Shown here: one piece after another, positions 7,201-13,614 of the stretch
Numbering within the stretch: position 1 is the first letter of the stretch
How the letters are laid out: the number at the start of each line of letters is the position of its first letter
Origin: CAKZRD01 sp964549155
GTDB lineage: Archaea; Nanobdellota; Nanobdellia; Pacearchaeales; GW2011-AR1
Length of the DNA: 21,405 bases
NCBI GenBank assembly: GCA_964549155.1
Contig: CAZJUG010000012.1
Coordinates: 1 to 21,405, forward strand
Direction of reading: 5' to 3'
Made by a program: the position numbers and the translations under genes
Notes under the pieces: generated by a model
Databases searched by the model: none
Told to the model about the DNA's origin: nothing
Seen by the model: the letters and a program-made list of their open reading frames with translations, nothing else

Positions 7201-9611
7201 AAAGAAGTAGTTGTTCTATCTGCCTCGCAAAAGTCTCTCCAAAATTTCATAACTTCTTGCCTTGCAAGCGATTCCCCAGAATATCCAGTAACTAAATTCT
7301 TGATATTCAAACCCATACCAGTAACAAGACAAGCAGCCTTCCAACCTTTTATCAATTCACCTAGTTGATTATTCTTCTCCTCCAATTTTTTTATAGTCTC
7401 ATTCAATTTCTCAGCTTTTTCAGAAGACTTATTTGGATTCAATTTAATTGTCCTTTGTTCAATTCCAATTTTATAAGTAAAATTAGCCTCGGTTACTCTA
7501 TTATTCGCATCTGCTTGAATCTCAACCTTCGCAACAGTCTGAACCTGAATATCGCTTACTTCCAATCTATAATCTTTCTCATTTATTTTCTTTTCAGCCA
7601 TTTCATTTAGTCTTAATGTAATTGTACCCTGTCTAATAAATTCTTTTTCCTTTTTAACAAATAATTCAACAACAGCCCGATTAGGATAAATCTCAGAAAC
7701 TCTAATTTTCTCTTCATCTTTACCTAATGTCAAATTTGCTTCATCTCCAACAGAAAGTGTTCCAAGAAATGCTCCATTCGAATAAAAGTTTGCTTTCTTC
7801 TTTTCTGAGTCTACAGCTTTAAATCCATTCAAAATGACAGAATAATAATCTCCATTTATTTCAAACATTGTCTGTGCATTTCTACTATCATAAGTCTTTC
7901 CTTGGAAAAGCATTTCGCTAACAAGATCGGCATAAACCGAATCAGGATATTTTTCCAAAAATGTTTCCATTAATTCAATCTTATCTCCAGAATCTCCAGC
8001 ACTTTCAACAAGATTTATTTGTTCAAGAAGTGCAATCTCTGCGAATCTATCTAAATCTCCCCTAACTTGCGGATAATTTTCCAACAACTCTTTCACTGCT
8101 TCATCTGCCTTTTTTAAGTATTCATTAACTTCCGCAGGAACACTAGTTGTATCTCCAGTCGAAGTACTTTCTTCCTCCGAAGTTCCATCAACACCAACAA
8201 GTTTTTCAAACTTTAGTTTTACAGACTCAGAACCCTTGAAAAAATCTTGCTCATCACCCACTCTAAGAACAACGAGGCTAGTCTCTTTTGCAAAACCCGA
8301 AACTATCAAATCTTTTTTTACACTACTAGCAACATCCTTATTTTCCCCCACGGCTTCTCTATCAATAATAGTTTTAACATTCTGTGCGACAGTAGAATAA
8401 ACTGCAGGTTTAATCTCTTTGTTAGAACCTAACAATACAACAACGGCATCTTTATCTGCAGTACTTCCAACCTTTCCAGCATAAGCAAGATACCAATTCA
8501 ATTCAGAATCTTCTGAAAGACCGCCCTTAAAAACAGAATCACTCACCTTAAAAGAAGTTTCAGACGAAGACAACTTAGCAGAATATCCTCCAAGAAGTGA
8601 AAGCTCTATTCTTCCAGCACTTTTACAACTCAATATAACTTTTCCAGTGTCCCCAGTATACAACTGCAATTCTTGAACAGTACATCTTCCATTTAGAATG
8701 GTTGAACCCTTCCTAACCCAAATTTGTTCACCATCAACATTTAATCTAGCACTATCTTCAGGAGTAGTCAACTCTGCAAGTTTTATTTTTAAAGAAGCTT
8801 GACAATAATATCCAGGCAAATATATTTTTCCACTAGTCTCTCCTTCCTTCAAAACAACTTCTCTAACTAATCTTCCTTCACGAGTATAAACTCCTAATCT
8901 TGCTCTCCCAGAATCATAAGAAAGCATTTTTACATAACCCATCCCATTCCAAAATGTTGCAATATTATCCGAAGATTCTTCTTCACTTTCTTCTTGTCCA
9001 TCCAAATAAAGAACTGCATTCCCAGTGCCATATGCTTTTTCTGCATCAAATGTAACTCTTGCAGTCAAATTACCTTCAACAAATTTAGGCATGGTACTCT
9101 CATCAGGATTTCGCTTAAGGATTATAGTTACATAACCCACATTATTATACAAAGGATCTCCAAGAAGGGTATTATAACTTCTCAAACCTGCTCTCGCAGG
9201 ATAAAATGAGGGAGCTCCAGCAATCTCTTCAGGAATCTGTCCACTGAAACCTATAGTTTTAATAGAAGAAACTTTAATCAGAGGATTAACTCTCAAAGAA
9301 GAAAGCTGACACATTACAGGAACATTTTGTTGAGCTAGCAAATCACTTCTAACAACCATAGGTTCACAACCTGCTGGAGGAATCATAAGAACAAAATCAG
9401 TTCCCTCACCACAAGTACTCTCATCAAATGTGTCTCCAATTCCCCCTTGCCAAAACTGAGAATATCCAGTATTTCCATAAATACTTTGAACAGAAGGATT
9501 GCTATACTGCACATTATTGACAGAATTAACAAACGAAACTTTTTGTGAACTTACAAGGAGGATACAAAAACTGAAAACAACTAAAATCAAAAGAAAATTT
9601 ATTTTTTTCAT
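4221..9611 (-). CDS. Giant secreted Cys-containing surface protein, function unknown
   Basis: 1796 residues with an N-terminal signal peptide (MKKINFLLILVVFSFCILLV) and no other strong membrane segment, so probably exported. After the signal comes a conserved-looking segment with Cys pairs (STCGEGTDFVLMIPPAGCEP). Mixed beta-rich sequence follows to about residue 480. A TPR-like helical stretch lies at about 494-570 (YLKKADEAVKELLENYPQ), and a Lys/Glu coiled coil at about 725-760. A Cys-rich block at about 1180-1300 includes CDPVMCPVSRCDFGG and NVIQSGIIGSLVLCLPNW. The C-terminus is Glu-rich, then beta. Its ATG overlaps the stop of the upstream gene by one base (TAATG), so the two are translationally coupled. 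I recall similar large proteins in DPANN genomes but know no assigned function. Many Cys suggest disulfides outside the cell. Confidence 0.85.
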   Translation of the reverse strand: MKKINFLLILVVFSFCILLVSSQKVSFVNSVNNVQYSNPSVQSIYGNTGYSQFWQGGIGDTFDESTCGEGTDFVLMIPPAGCEPMVVRSDLLAQQNVPVMCQLSSLRVNPLIKVSSIKTIGFSGQIPEEIAGAPSFYPARAGLRSYNTLLGDPLYNNVGYVTIILKRNPDESTMPKFVEGNLTARVTFDAEKAYGTGNAVLYLDGQEESEEESSDNIATFWNGMGYVKMLSYDSGRARLGVYTREGRLVREVVLKEGETSGKIYLPGYYCQASLKIKLAELTTPEDSARLNVDGEQIWVRKGSTILNGRCTVQELQLYTGDTGKVILSCKSAGRIELSLLGGYSAKLSSSETSFKVSDSVFKGGLSEDSELNWYLAYAGKVGSTADKDAVVVLLGSNKEIKPAVYSTVAQNVKTIIDREAVGENKDVASSVKKDLIVSGFAKETSLVVLRVGDEQDFFKGSESVKLKFEKLVGVDGTSEEESTSTGDTTSVPAEVNEYLKKADEAVKELLENYPQVRGDLDRFAEIALLEQINLVESAGDSGDKIELMETFLEKYPDSVYADLVSEMLFQGKTYDSRNAQTMFEINGDYYSVILNGFKAVDSEKKKANFYSNGAFLGTLSVGDEANLTLGKDEEKIRVSEIYPNRAVVELFVKKEKEFIRQGTITLRLNEMAEKKINEKDYRLEVSDIQVQTVAKVEIQADANNRVTEANFTYKIGIEQRTIKLNPNKSSEKAEKLNETIKKLEEKNNQLGELIKGWKAACLVTGMGLNIKNLVTGYSGESLARQEVMKFWRDFCEADRTTTSLGTQRSLDACYSANAGEIDTDVAAYTAAVKAVNERISKEQNITKFIAGLGDNSIDGLPGGASLKTSHLRTWDEVRAYLLYENIKGSSAHERVREYVKAQRNTKLQYLIGLKNEADAVSAVEGIGLTFAKDPQELTNREVRSWNREYLDTIKTAKPDVGGNPAVAGEQLVIGQATRFFILILDKKPTSSERARVSQIFEVTGGNAVEIKEGGEGDVHSRLSSYVYQLNDCTNKINSPRVTYYETGAVKGLAAMVPFDAERGWYVRVSSSVGGLVSSESKGYSSAAVPETFTICNVGSDNIQGIDDACNSVGVNQDLKNVKNVGGCILSTSELDVLVRDAQEALRQANRQYSSKDKIRIQVGSRKAIEATRGSPQAEDGPLEQCQDFMSPEDCSLMFNVCDPVMCPVSRCDFGGKYPVTNVIQSGIIGSLVLCLPNWKPFGGDVYVPICLTGVHAGIDAYISVLKAQRDCLMENARTGQYTGICDYMTAVYKCNLLWNQVSPFMSNLLPSLFSLATGTQKAGGGEYLTFQKSWNNMESSLDYFKNTYGSTSFTAFKLGNVEQFGTEICNAYVGTSFPTTAEGLDKMLQPESPYQVYAEFQEISHTDATVPPTSQYKVFAHIYAGNDRGVSYSVYLKSPPSSSYYASIPYMSVPRGTGFVAQGEQKQLSEDFTAPAGYKELCVSINGKEHCNFGPVTTDFGINLLNEAYVSKQAGQDQITTEKECIQGTSGVVGFTSINPQAAVENIVDPQIDLQGIVRVCSRVNPGDGTSKASNWDRVGYCGDQNVICWLDKSSVSETTGRIMDVAGSFSAVEESLDKINEARTLDEDQSMEKVIEVKNSVAGLKVTKTSTRENIGFEIEPILENIKKLEDKGYSSRYQAEGVYWRFKLYEQVVLKLLGKESDAKEVDLVDVPDASLPVEGDVAGEGSNEKTFGDLVEGNLIVRGGITYEVDRELDKSGTIGLKAQSGNQNVENIQVSSTNTISSKGYTWSSMNS

Positions 9612-11449
9612 TATGCAAAACTCACCGAAACAAAAGAGTCCTCCAGTTTAATATAATTTTCGTTTATTTCCTCAATCTTTGTAGGAGCACTGAACAAAGG
9701 AACATTTATCATCAGCTCGCTAAAACTATTCAGAGAATCTTCGCTGATAAACTCAACAGAATTCCCCCCACCAACTAAAACCCTATCAATCTCTTGTGCA
9801 GGAATATTTACATCATAACATTTTGTTTCACTTTCTCCAAGAAGACCCATAAATCCGGAAGCAGTAGTTTCGAAACATTTTTTCTCAGTTCTAGCCGGGA
9901 AAGTCAAACTCGAATTTCTGAAAACCTGAACTTTGACATCATAAATTCCTTCAACTAATTGGATTGATTTATCTCTAGGATAAATTAAACTTCTTGAAAA
10001 ATCATCTGAAATAAATTGAACTAAAGCTTCTCCAGGAATATTTCCTAAATCTAATTGTAAATTATATATCTTTTTCATTATGACATTTGCCTGGCTTTCT
10101 TCATTAGACGAAATTAAATACTTTCCATTAGAATATCCTTCTGCTCTTGCTTCAATAAAACCATTTACACAAGTTGGAGCATTCGATTTCAAGTATGCTC
10201 TACCTGCTACAAGTTTAGTTTCCCCTGTATAACATCTTTCTCCCAAACAACTGAAACTTATCGTAGCTGGAACAGGATTTCCATTTGAATCTTCAGTAGT
10301 TATTTCCATTTCTTGATTTCTATTCTTACAAACTACATCTTCCTGTTCAAAATATTCTCCGATTATAGAATCCTTTCTCACCTGATTTCTTTCAACCATT
10401 ACAACAACAGGAAATTGGAAGCTTTCCTTTTCATCATATATTTGAACCAACACAGGAAAAGCAACATCATAAATAAGTTGATATTCTACAAAACAAAATC
10501 CAAGCATAGCCATTCCCTCTTGCAAACCAACAGGCTCTGCAAATTCATTTCCGTATATCTCTATCTTTGTTGGCCATTGAGTAGAATACATAAAATTAAC
10601 ATTTTCATTAGTACTAAACCCTATATCTGCAACGAAATATTCATCTTCGTTGGAATAATAGCTTCCTTTTGCCTTAACAAATGCAATGTTTTCACTTAAA
10701 GCTTGAGCAACATCGCTTCTAATTTCATTGAAATTAAAAATTATGGGAGTACAACCTTCCTCAAATCCAGATGTAGGAGCATTTAATGTTAGAGTATCTA
10801 AAGCATAATTATCCAAAAACTTTTCTCTCTGTTCAAAGTCATAAATTTCCTTAGCAAGGTTATAAAACTTTCCCAACTTAGAATTCACACTAACCTTATG
10901 CTCATTAAATCTGTAAAAATTCTCTTCAAGACTAAATCTTAATTCATTTTTTACATTGACAACAACCCTATCATCATCAATATTCACTATAACACTCCCC
11001 TTCTCAACATCTACAATATATCCTATTTGTTCGAAATCACTAAAGTCGCATTTCTGTAAATTGTCTTGAATGTATTCTTGCAATTCAGTTTCCATTTCAT
11101 TCATTGTAGGAACTTGATCCTTAACAATATTATTCCCAGAGATATAAAACCAGTAAGGAACAGGAGTACCAAGAAAATCAAGTTGAGAAGAGAAAGGCAT
11201 ATATGGGGAACCAGGTTCAAATTCAGGTGTTTCTATATATCCACCTCTAGAACCTAAAATGCTTATACCCTCTTTAGTTAATCCTTCTATACAAGTGAGG
11301 TAAGAATCATAAACTGGTTTAGCCGCATTTGGAACATTTGTTCCAGTAATTTGTTCCCTAAAAATAAAAAATCCAGCCATACCTACAACTAAAATTATTG
11401 CTAAAATTACAAACAATGCCAGCTGTCCTCTTTTGCCTTTCACCATCAT
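9611..11449 (-). CDS. Membrane-anchored protein with pilin-like KRGQ signal and beta-rich ectodomain
   Basis: 612 residues from the ATG at 11449. The frame extends 18 codons further upstream, but that part runs through the promoter, and a TATA box is centred 25-31 bases before 11449. The N-terminus KGKRGQLALFVILAIILVVG combines basic residues, Gly-Gln and a long hydrophobic run, as in archaeal class III (prepilin-type) signals, though the usual Glu at mature position +5 is absent. The rest is extracellular. It contains Cys pairs, a Gly/Pro-containing region from about residue 380 (NGNPVPATISFSCLGERC) resembling carboxypeptidase-regulatory-like folds, and a PEGA-like segment (IYNLQLDLGNIPGEALVQF). 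It is first in the operon with the giant secreted protein, so a shared surface assembly is likely. No enzyme motif is seen. Confidence 0.8.
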   Translation of the reverse strand: MMVKGKRGQLALFVILAIILVVGMAGFFIFREQITGTNVPNAAKPVYDSYLTCIEGLTKEGISILGSRGGYIETPEFEPGSPYMPFSSQLDFLGTPVPYWFYISGNNIVKDQVPTMNEMETELQEYIQDNLQKCDFSDFEQIGYIVDVEKGSVIVNIDDDRVVVNVKNELRFSLEENFYRFNEHKVSVNSKLGKFYNLAKEIYDFEQREKFLDNYALDTLTLNAPTSGFEEGCTPIIFNFNEIRSDVAQALSENIAFVKAKGSYYSNEDEYFVADIGFSTNENVNFMYSTQWPTKIEIYGNEFAEPVGLQEGMAMLGFCFVEYQLIYDVAFPVLVQIYDEKESFQFPVVVMVERNQVRKDSIIGEYFEQEDVVCKNRNQEMEITTEDSNGNPVPATISFSCLGERCYTGETKLVAGRAYLKSNAPTCVNGFIEARAEGYSNGKYLISSNEESQANVIMKKIYNLQLDLGNIPGEALVQFISDDFSRSLIYPRDKSIQLVEGIYDVKVQVFRNSSLTFPARTEKKCFETTASGFMGLLGESETKCYDVNIPAQEIDRVLVGGGNSVEFISEDSLNSFSELMINVPLFSAPTKIEEINENYIKLEDSFVSVSFA

Positions 11450-11470
11450 AAAAACATTAAAAAAAGAGAC

Positions 11471-11490
11471 TATATAAATATATTTATAAA
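11471..11490. promoter_or_regulatory. Palindromic bidirectional TATA element
   Basis: Bases 11473-11488 (tataaatatatttata) are a perfect 16-bp palindrome. Its centre is 31 bases from the ATG of the minus-strand surface operon (11449) and 33 bases from the first base of tRNA-Val (11514). One element therefore appears able to serve both divergent units. Confidence 0.6.
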
Positions 11491-11513
11491 GAAGAACAAT
11501 CAATAAAAATGAA

Positions 11514-11584
11514 GACCCTATAGTCTAGTGGTAGAACCTGTCCTTGACGTGGACAAGGCCCCAGTTCGATTCTGGGTGGGGTCA
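11514..11584 (+). tRNA. tRNA-Val (GAC)
   Basis: Seventy-one bases. The acceptor strands are GACCCTA (11514-11520) and TGGGGTC (11577-11583), with discriminator A11584. The anticodon stem TGTCC/GGACA (11539-11543, 11551-11555) has loop TTGACGT and anticodon GAC at 11546-11548. The T arm is CCCAG-TTCGATT-CTGGG (11560-11576). The variable loop is four bases. The D arm carries AGTGGTAGA, but its stem pairs imperfectly. CCA is not encoded and there is no intron. Confidence 0.92.
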
Positions 11585-11592
11585 TATATCCT

Positions 11593-11720
11593 ATTTACCT
11601 AAGGTAAATATGATTTATTCCTCTTGAATTAAATGTTTCAGTTTGATTACTTGCAACTCGATTCAGAGAGAGTTGTAAGGTCAGAAGATTTTCGAATCTT
11701 CTGAATGATAAATCAATATT
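11593..11720 (+). other. Candidate structured RNA element after tRNA-Val
   Basis: Three nested or adjacent helices can form. A closing stem pairs 11607-11618 (aatatgatttat) with 11708-11720, twelve pairs with one bulged A. Inside it a nine-pair hairpin joins 11651-11659 (ttgcaactc) to 11670-11678 and includes one G-U pair if the plus strand is the RNA. A perfect ten-pair hairpin follows, 11681-11690 with 11695-11704, capped by a TTCG loop. An alternative hairpin (11593-11609, atttacctaaggtaaat) competes with the closing stem. It lies directly after tRNA-Val and ends at the stop codon of the convergent deaminase fusion, so it could be a separate ncRNA, a tRNA trailer, or a 3' UTR or terminator of the minus-strand gene. 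Confidence 0.4.
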
Positions 11721-12720
11721 ATTCTTCAAATTTTCTAAACTTTACTCCAGCACCCTTGAAAAGTCTCATTGAAGCCTTAACAGCATCAGTATGATTATAC
11801 TTATCATCTAAATATATAACTTCAACAATCCCTGCTTGGATTATAAATTTAGCACATTCATTACATGGAAATAATGTAACATATATTTTACAACCCTTTG
11901 TTTCTTTTGTAGAATTTAAAATGGCATTGGGTTCTGCATGAACAACATAGGCATATTTAGTATCCAAAAAACTTCCTTCTCGAGCCATGGGAAATGAATT
12001 ATCATCACAATTTTTTGGAAAACCATTATAGCCCAAACCAACAACTCTTTTTTCAGGATCTACAATACATGCTCCAACTTTAGTAGAAGGATCTTTACTT
12101 TTTTCAGCAGCAACTTTTGCAAAAGTCATAAAATATTCTTCCCAAGACATCGGAGAAATTTTATTCAAGATATCCCCATATAACTTCTCAATTTTTTTCT
12201 CAACTTCCTCTAAACTTCCCTCATTCATCAAAACAAATTTTGCCTTTTTCATACACTTAGCAACACCCTGGCCAGAAGCCTTTTCTCCGACACCCTTATC
12301 TCTTTTATCAGCTCGCACAAAATCATTCCATTCCATAGGATCACTTTCTCTATTCCTTGAAGCCATTCTCTCAAATCTAATTTTAGAAGAAGCATCAACT
12401 GAAACAAGGAAAAAATTCTTCAAATTTTTTTCAAAAAAATCAACTTCAGCAGGATTCCTTATACCATCAATAATTGCTCTTTTATATTCCTGATTTTTTA
12501 TTTTTTCACTAACTCTCCTAGCCAAAACTTCAGAGCCCTGCTCTTCTCTTAATTTATTTCCCCAATTTTGCAAATTCTCCCTAGTTAGCTGAATTTTATT
12601 CTCCTTCATAATTTCTCTTAATTCATCAGATAAAGACAAATAAACAAATCCCTTTTTCTTTAAAAAATTCGCAACTACACCCTTCCCCGCAGCCAAACTT
12701 CCAGTTAATCCAATTATCAT
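11719..12720 (-). CDS. P-loop nucleotide kinase-like domain fused to dCMP deaminase
   Basis: 333 residues in two domains. Residues 1 to about 185 resemble dephospho-CoA kinase/UPF0200-type P-loop kinases: GSLAAGKG at the N-terminus, an IIDGIRNPAEVDFFEK strand, and SSKIRFERMASRNRESDP. The P-loop ends GKG, as in adenylate kinases, instead of GKS/T. Residues about 190-333 are a zinc cytidine/dCMP deaminase: SWEEYFMTFAKVAAEKSKDP, the HAE catalytic motif (about residue 261) and PCNEC (about residue 285). The expected reaction is dCMP to dUMP, feeding ThyX. The layout resembles yeast Dcd1 and the bacterial AvcD defence deaminases; the neighbours favour a metabolic role. It starts at an ATG 25 bases after a TATA-like box, so it has its own promoter within the island. 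Confidence 0.87.
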   Translation of the reverse strand: MIIGLTGSLAAGKGVVANFLKKKGFVYLSLSDELREIMKENKIQLTRENLQNWGNKLREEQGSEVLARRVSEKIKNQEYKRAIIDGIRNPAEVDFFEKNLKNFFLVSVDASSKIRFERMASRNRESDPMEWNDFVRADKRDKGVGEKASGQGVAKCMKKAKFVLMNEGSLEEVEKKIEKLYGDILNKISPMSWEEYFMTFAKVAAEKSKDPSTKVGACIVDPEKRVVGLGYNGFPKNCDDNSFPMAREGSFLDTKYAYVVHAEPNAILNSTKETKGCKIYVTLFPCNECAKFIIQAGIVEVIYLDDKYNHTDAVKASMRLFKGAGVKFRKFEE

Positions 12721-12740
12721 ATAAATAAAACAAAAAAATC

Positions 12741-12750
12741 ATTTAAAAAG
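12741..12750 (-). promoter_or_regulatory. TATA-like box for the deaminase fusion
   Basis: The minus strand reads ctttttaaat, centred about 25 bases before the ATG at 12720. It suggests a leaderless transcript separate from the nrd operon upstream. The nrdG stop (12781-12783) lies 31 bases above it. Confidence 0.5.
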
Positions 12751-12780
12751 AAAATTATAGTTCAAGATATATATTAGAAA

Positions 12781-13488
12781 TCAAACCCTCACAACAATTT
12801 CCTCAACAAATCCTTGTTTCAATAAAGCATTCTCAACTTCCCTCAATTCCTCCTCCAAAACATTATTCTCATTTGAGAAACTTTCATCAATAAACTTCCT
12901 ATGATTCTTAAAACCCTGTAAACAAAATCTTTTTATCTTTTTTCCAACAACTAAACTAATCCATTTAACCTCCTCCAAAACTTTTTCCACATTATGAAAT
13001 CTTGGAACAAAAGTTGTTCTAAACTCATAATCCCTTAAAGAAGAAATAATCTTCATACTTTTTTCAATCTTATCTAAATCTACTTGAGAATTTACAATCA
13101 ATCCATAATCCTCTTTTCTTCCCTTTACATCCATTGCAACATAATCAATTAAACCATCATTAACAAAATCATTTAATTTTTCAGGAAAACTTCCATTTGT
13201 ATCTACCTTAATCAAAAAGTTCCTTTCCTTAACTTTTTCTAGAAAACTTTTTTCCAAAGTCATCAAAGGTTCTCCACCAGTAAAACAAACTGCATCCAAT
13301 TGTTCTTTTCTCTTATCTAAAAATTCAAAAATCTCCTCTTCTTTCAAATCCTCAGAATTCTCCCTTAAAACCAATTCAGGATTATAACAAAAACCACACC
13401 TAAAATTACATCCAAATAAAAAAATAGTACAAGCCAACTTTCCAGGAAAATCTACTAAAGTAGTTGGCTGCACAAATTTAAACTTCAT
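12781..13488 (-). CDS. nrdG: Anaerobic ribonucleotide reductase activating protein (radical SAM)
   Basis: Radical SAM activase that installs the glycyl radical on NrdD. The iron-sulfur motif CNFRCGFC gives Cys27, Cys31 and Cys34, followed by the SAM-binding GGEP (about residue 71) in CFTGGEPLM. The N-terminus VQPTTLVDFPGKLACTIFLF is typical of archaeal and clostridial NrdG-like activases. At 235 residues it is slightly longer than E. coli NrdG. Its ATG follows the stop of the 41-residue glycyl-radical peptide with no gap, so the activase and its substrate peptide are coupled. Other glycyl-radical activases share these motifs; the neighbours make NrdG the natural reading. Confidence 0.9.
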   Translation of the reverse strand: MKFKFVQPTTLVDFPGKLACTIFLFGCNFRCGFCYNPELVLRENSEDLKEEEIFEFLDKRKEQLDAVCFTGGEPLMTLEKSFLEKVKERNFLIKVDTNGSFPEKLNDFVNDGLIDYVAMDVKGRKEDYGLIVNSQVDLDKIEKSMKIISSLRDYEFRTTFVPRFHNVEKVLEEVKWISLVVGKKIKRFCLQGFKNHRKFIDESFSNENNVLEEELREVENALLKQGFVEEIVVRV

Positions 13489-13614
13489 CTAATCGACAGA
13501 ACAACCACAAAACTTTGTTCTATCTCTGAACTCCTGAGCCTTGCCAACATTCCACTGCTCAACAGGTCGCAAATAGCCACAAACTCGGGAATAAACTTCA
13601 CATTTAGTTTTCAT
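13489..13614 (-). CDS. Separate C-terminal glycyl-radical peptide of class III ribonucleotide reductase
   Basis: Forty-one residues: MKTKCEVYSRVCGYLRPVEQ, then WNVGKAQEFRDRTKF, then CGCSVD. This is the extreme C-terminus of NrdD, which normally continues the large chain directly. VCGY contains the glycine (Gly13) expected to carry the radical installed by NrdG. The large NrdD gene next door lacks this segment. The ATG at 13614 has a very strong Shine-Dalgarno sequence (13619-13625) and overlaps the last 11 bases of the large gene in another frame. The stop abuts the nrdG ATG. The tail CGCS adds a Cys pair. Independent translation is better supported than frameshifting, because the large chain ends in about 22 extra residues that match no NrdD tail I know. 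Confidence 0.85.
   Translation of the reverse strand: MKTKCEVYSRVCGYLRPVEQWNVGKAQEFRDRTKFCGCSVD

Noticed and set aside
10313..10699. 128-codon plus-strand frame inside the KRGQ-protein gene
   Set aside because: Shadow of a long AT-rich coding frame; composition is Ile/Phe/Asn-biased and no start signals are present.
11593..12720. AvcID-type toxin-antitoxin (deaminase with RNA antitoxin)
   Set aside because: Domain order matches AvcD, but the deaminase sits in a thymidylate-synthesis island, the structured element is 3' rather than 5' of the gene, and its transcription is unknown. Mentioned as a test, not called.
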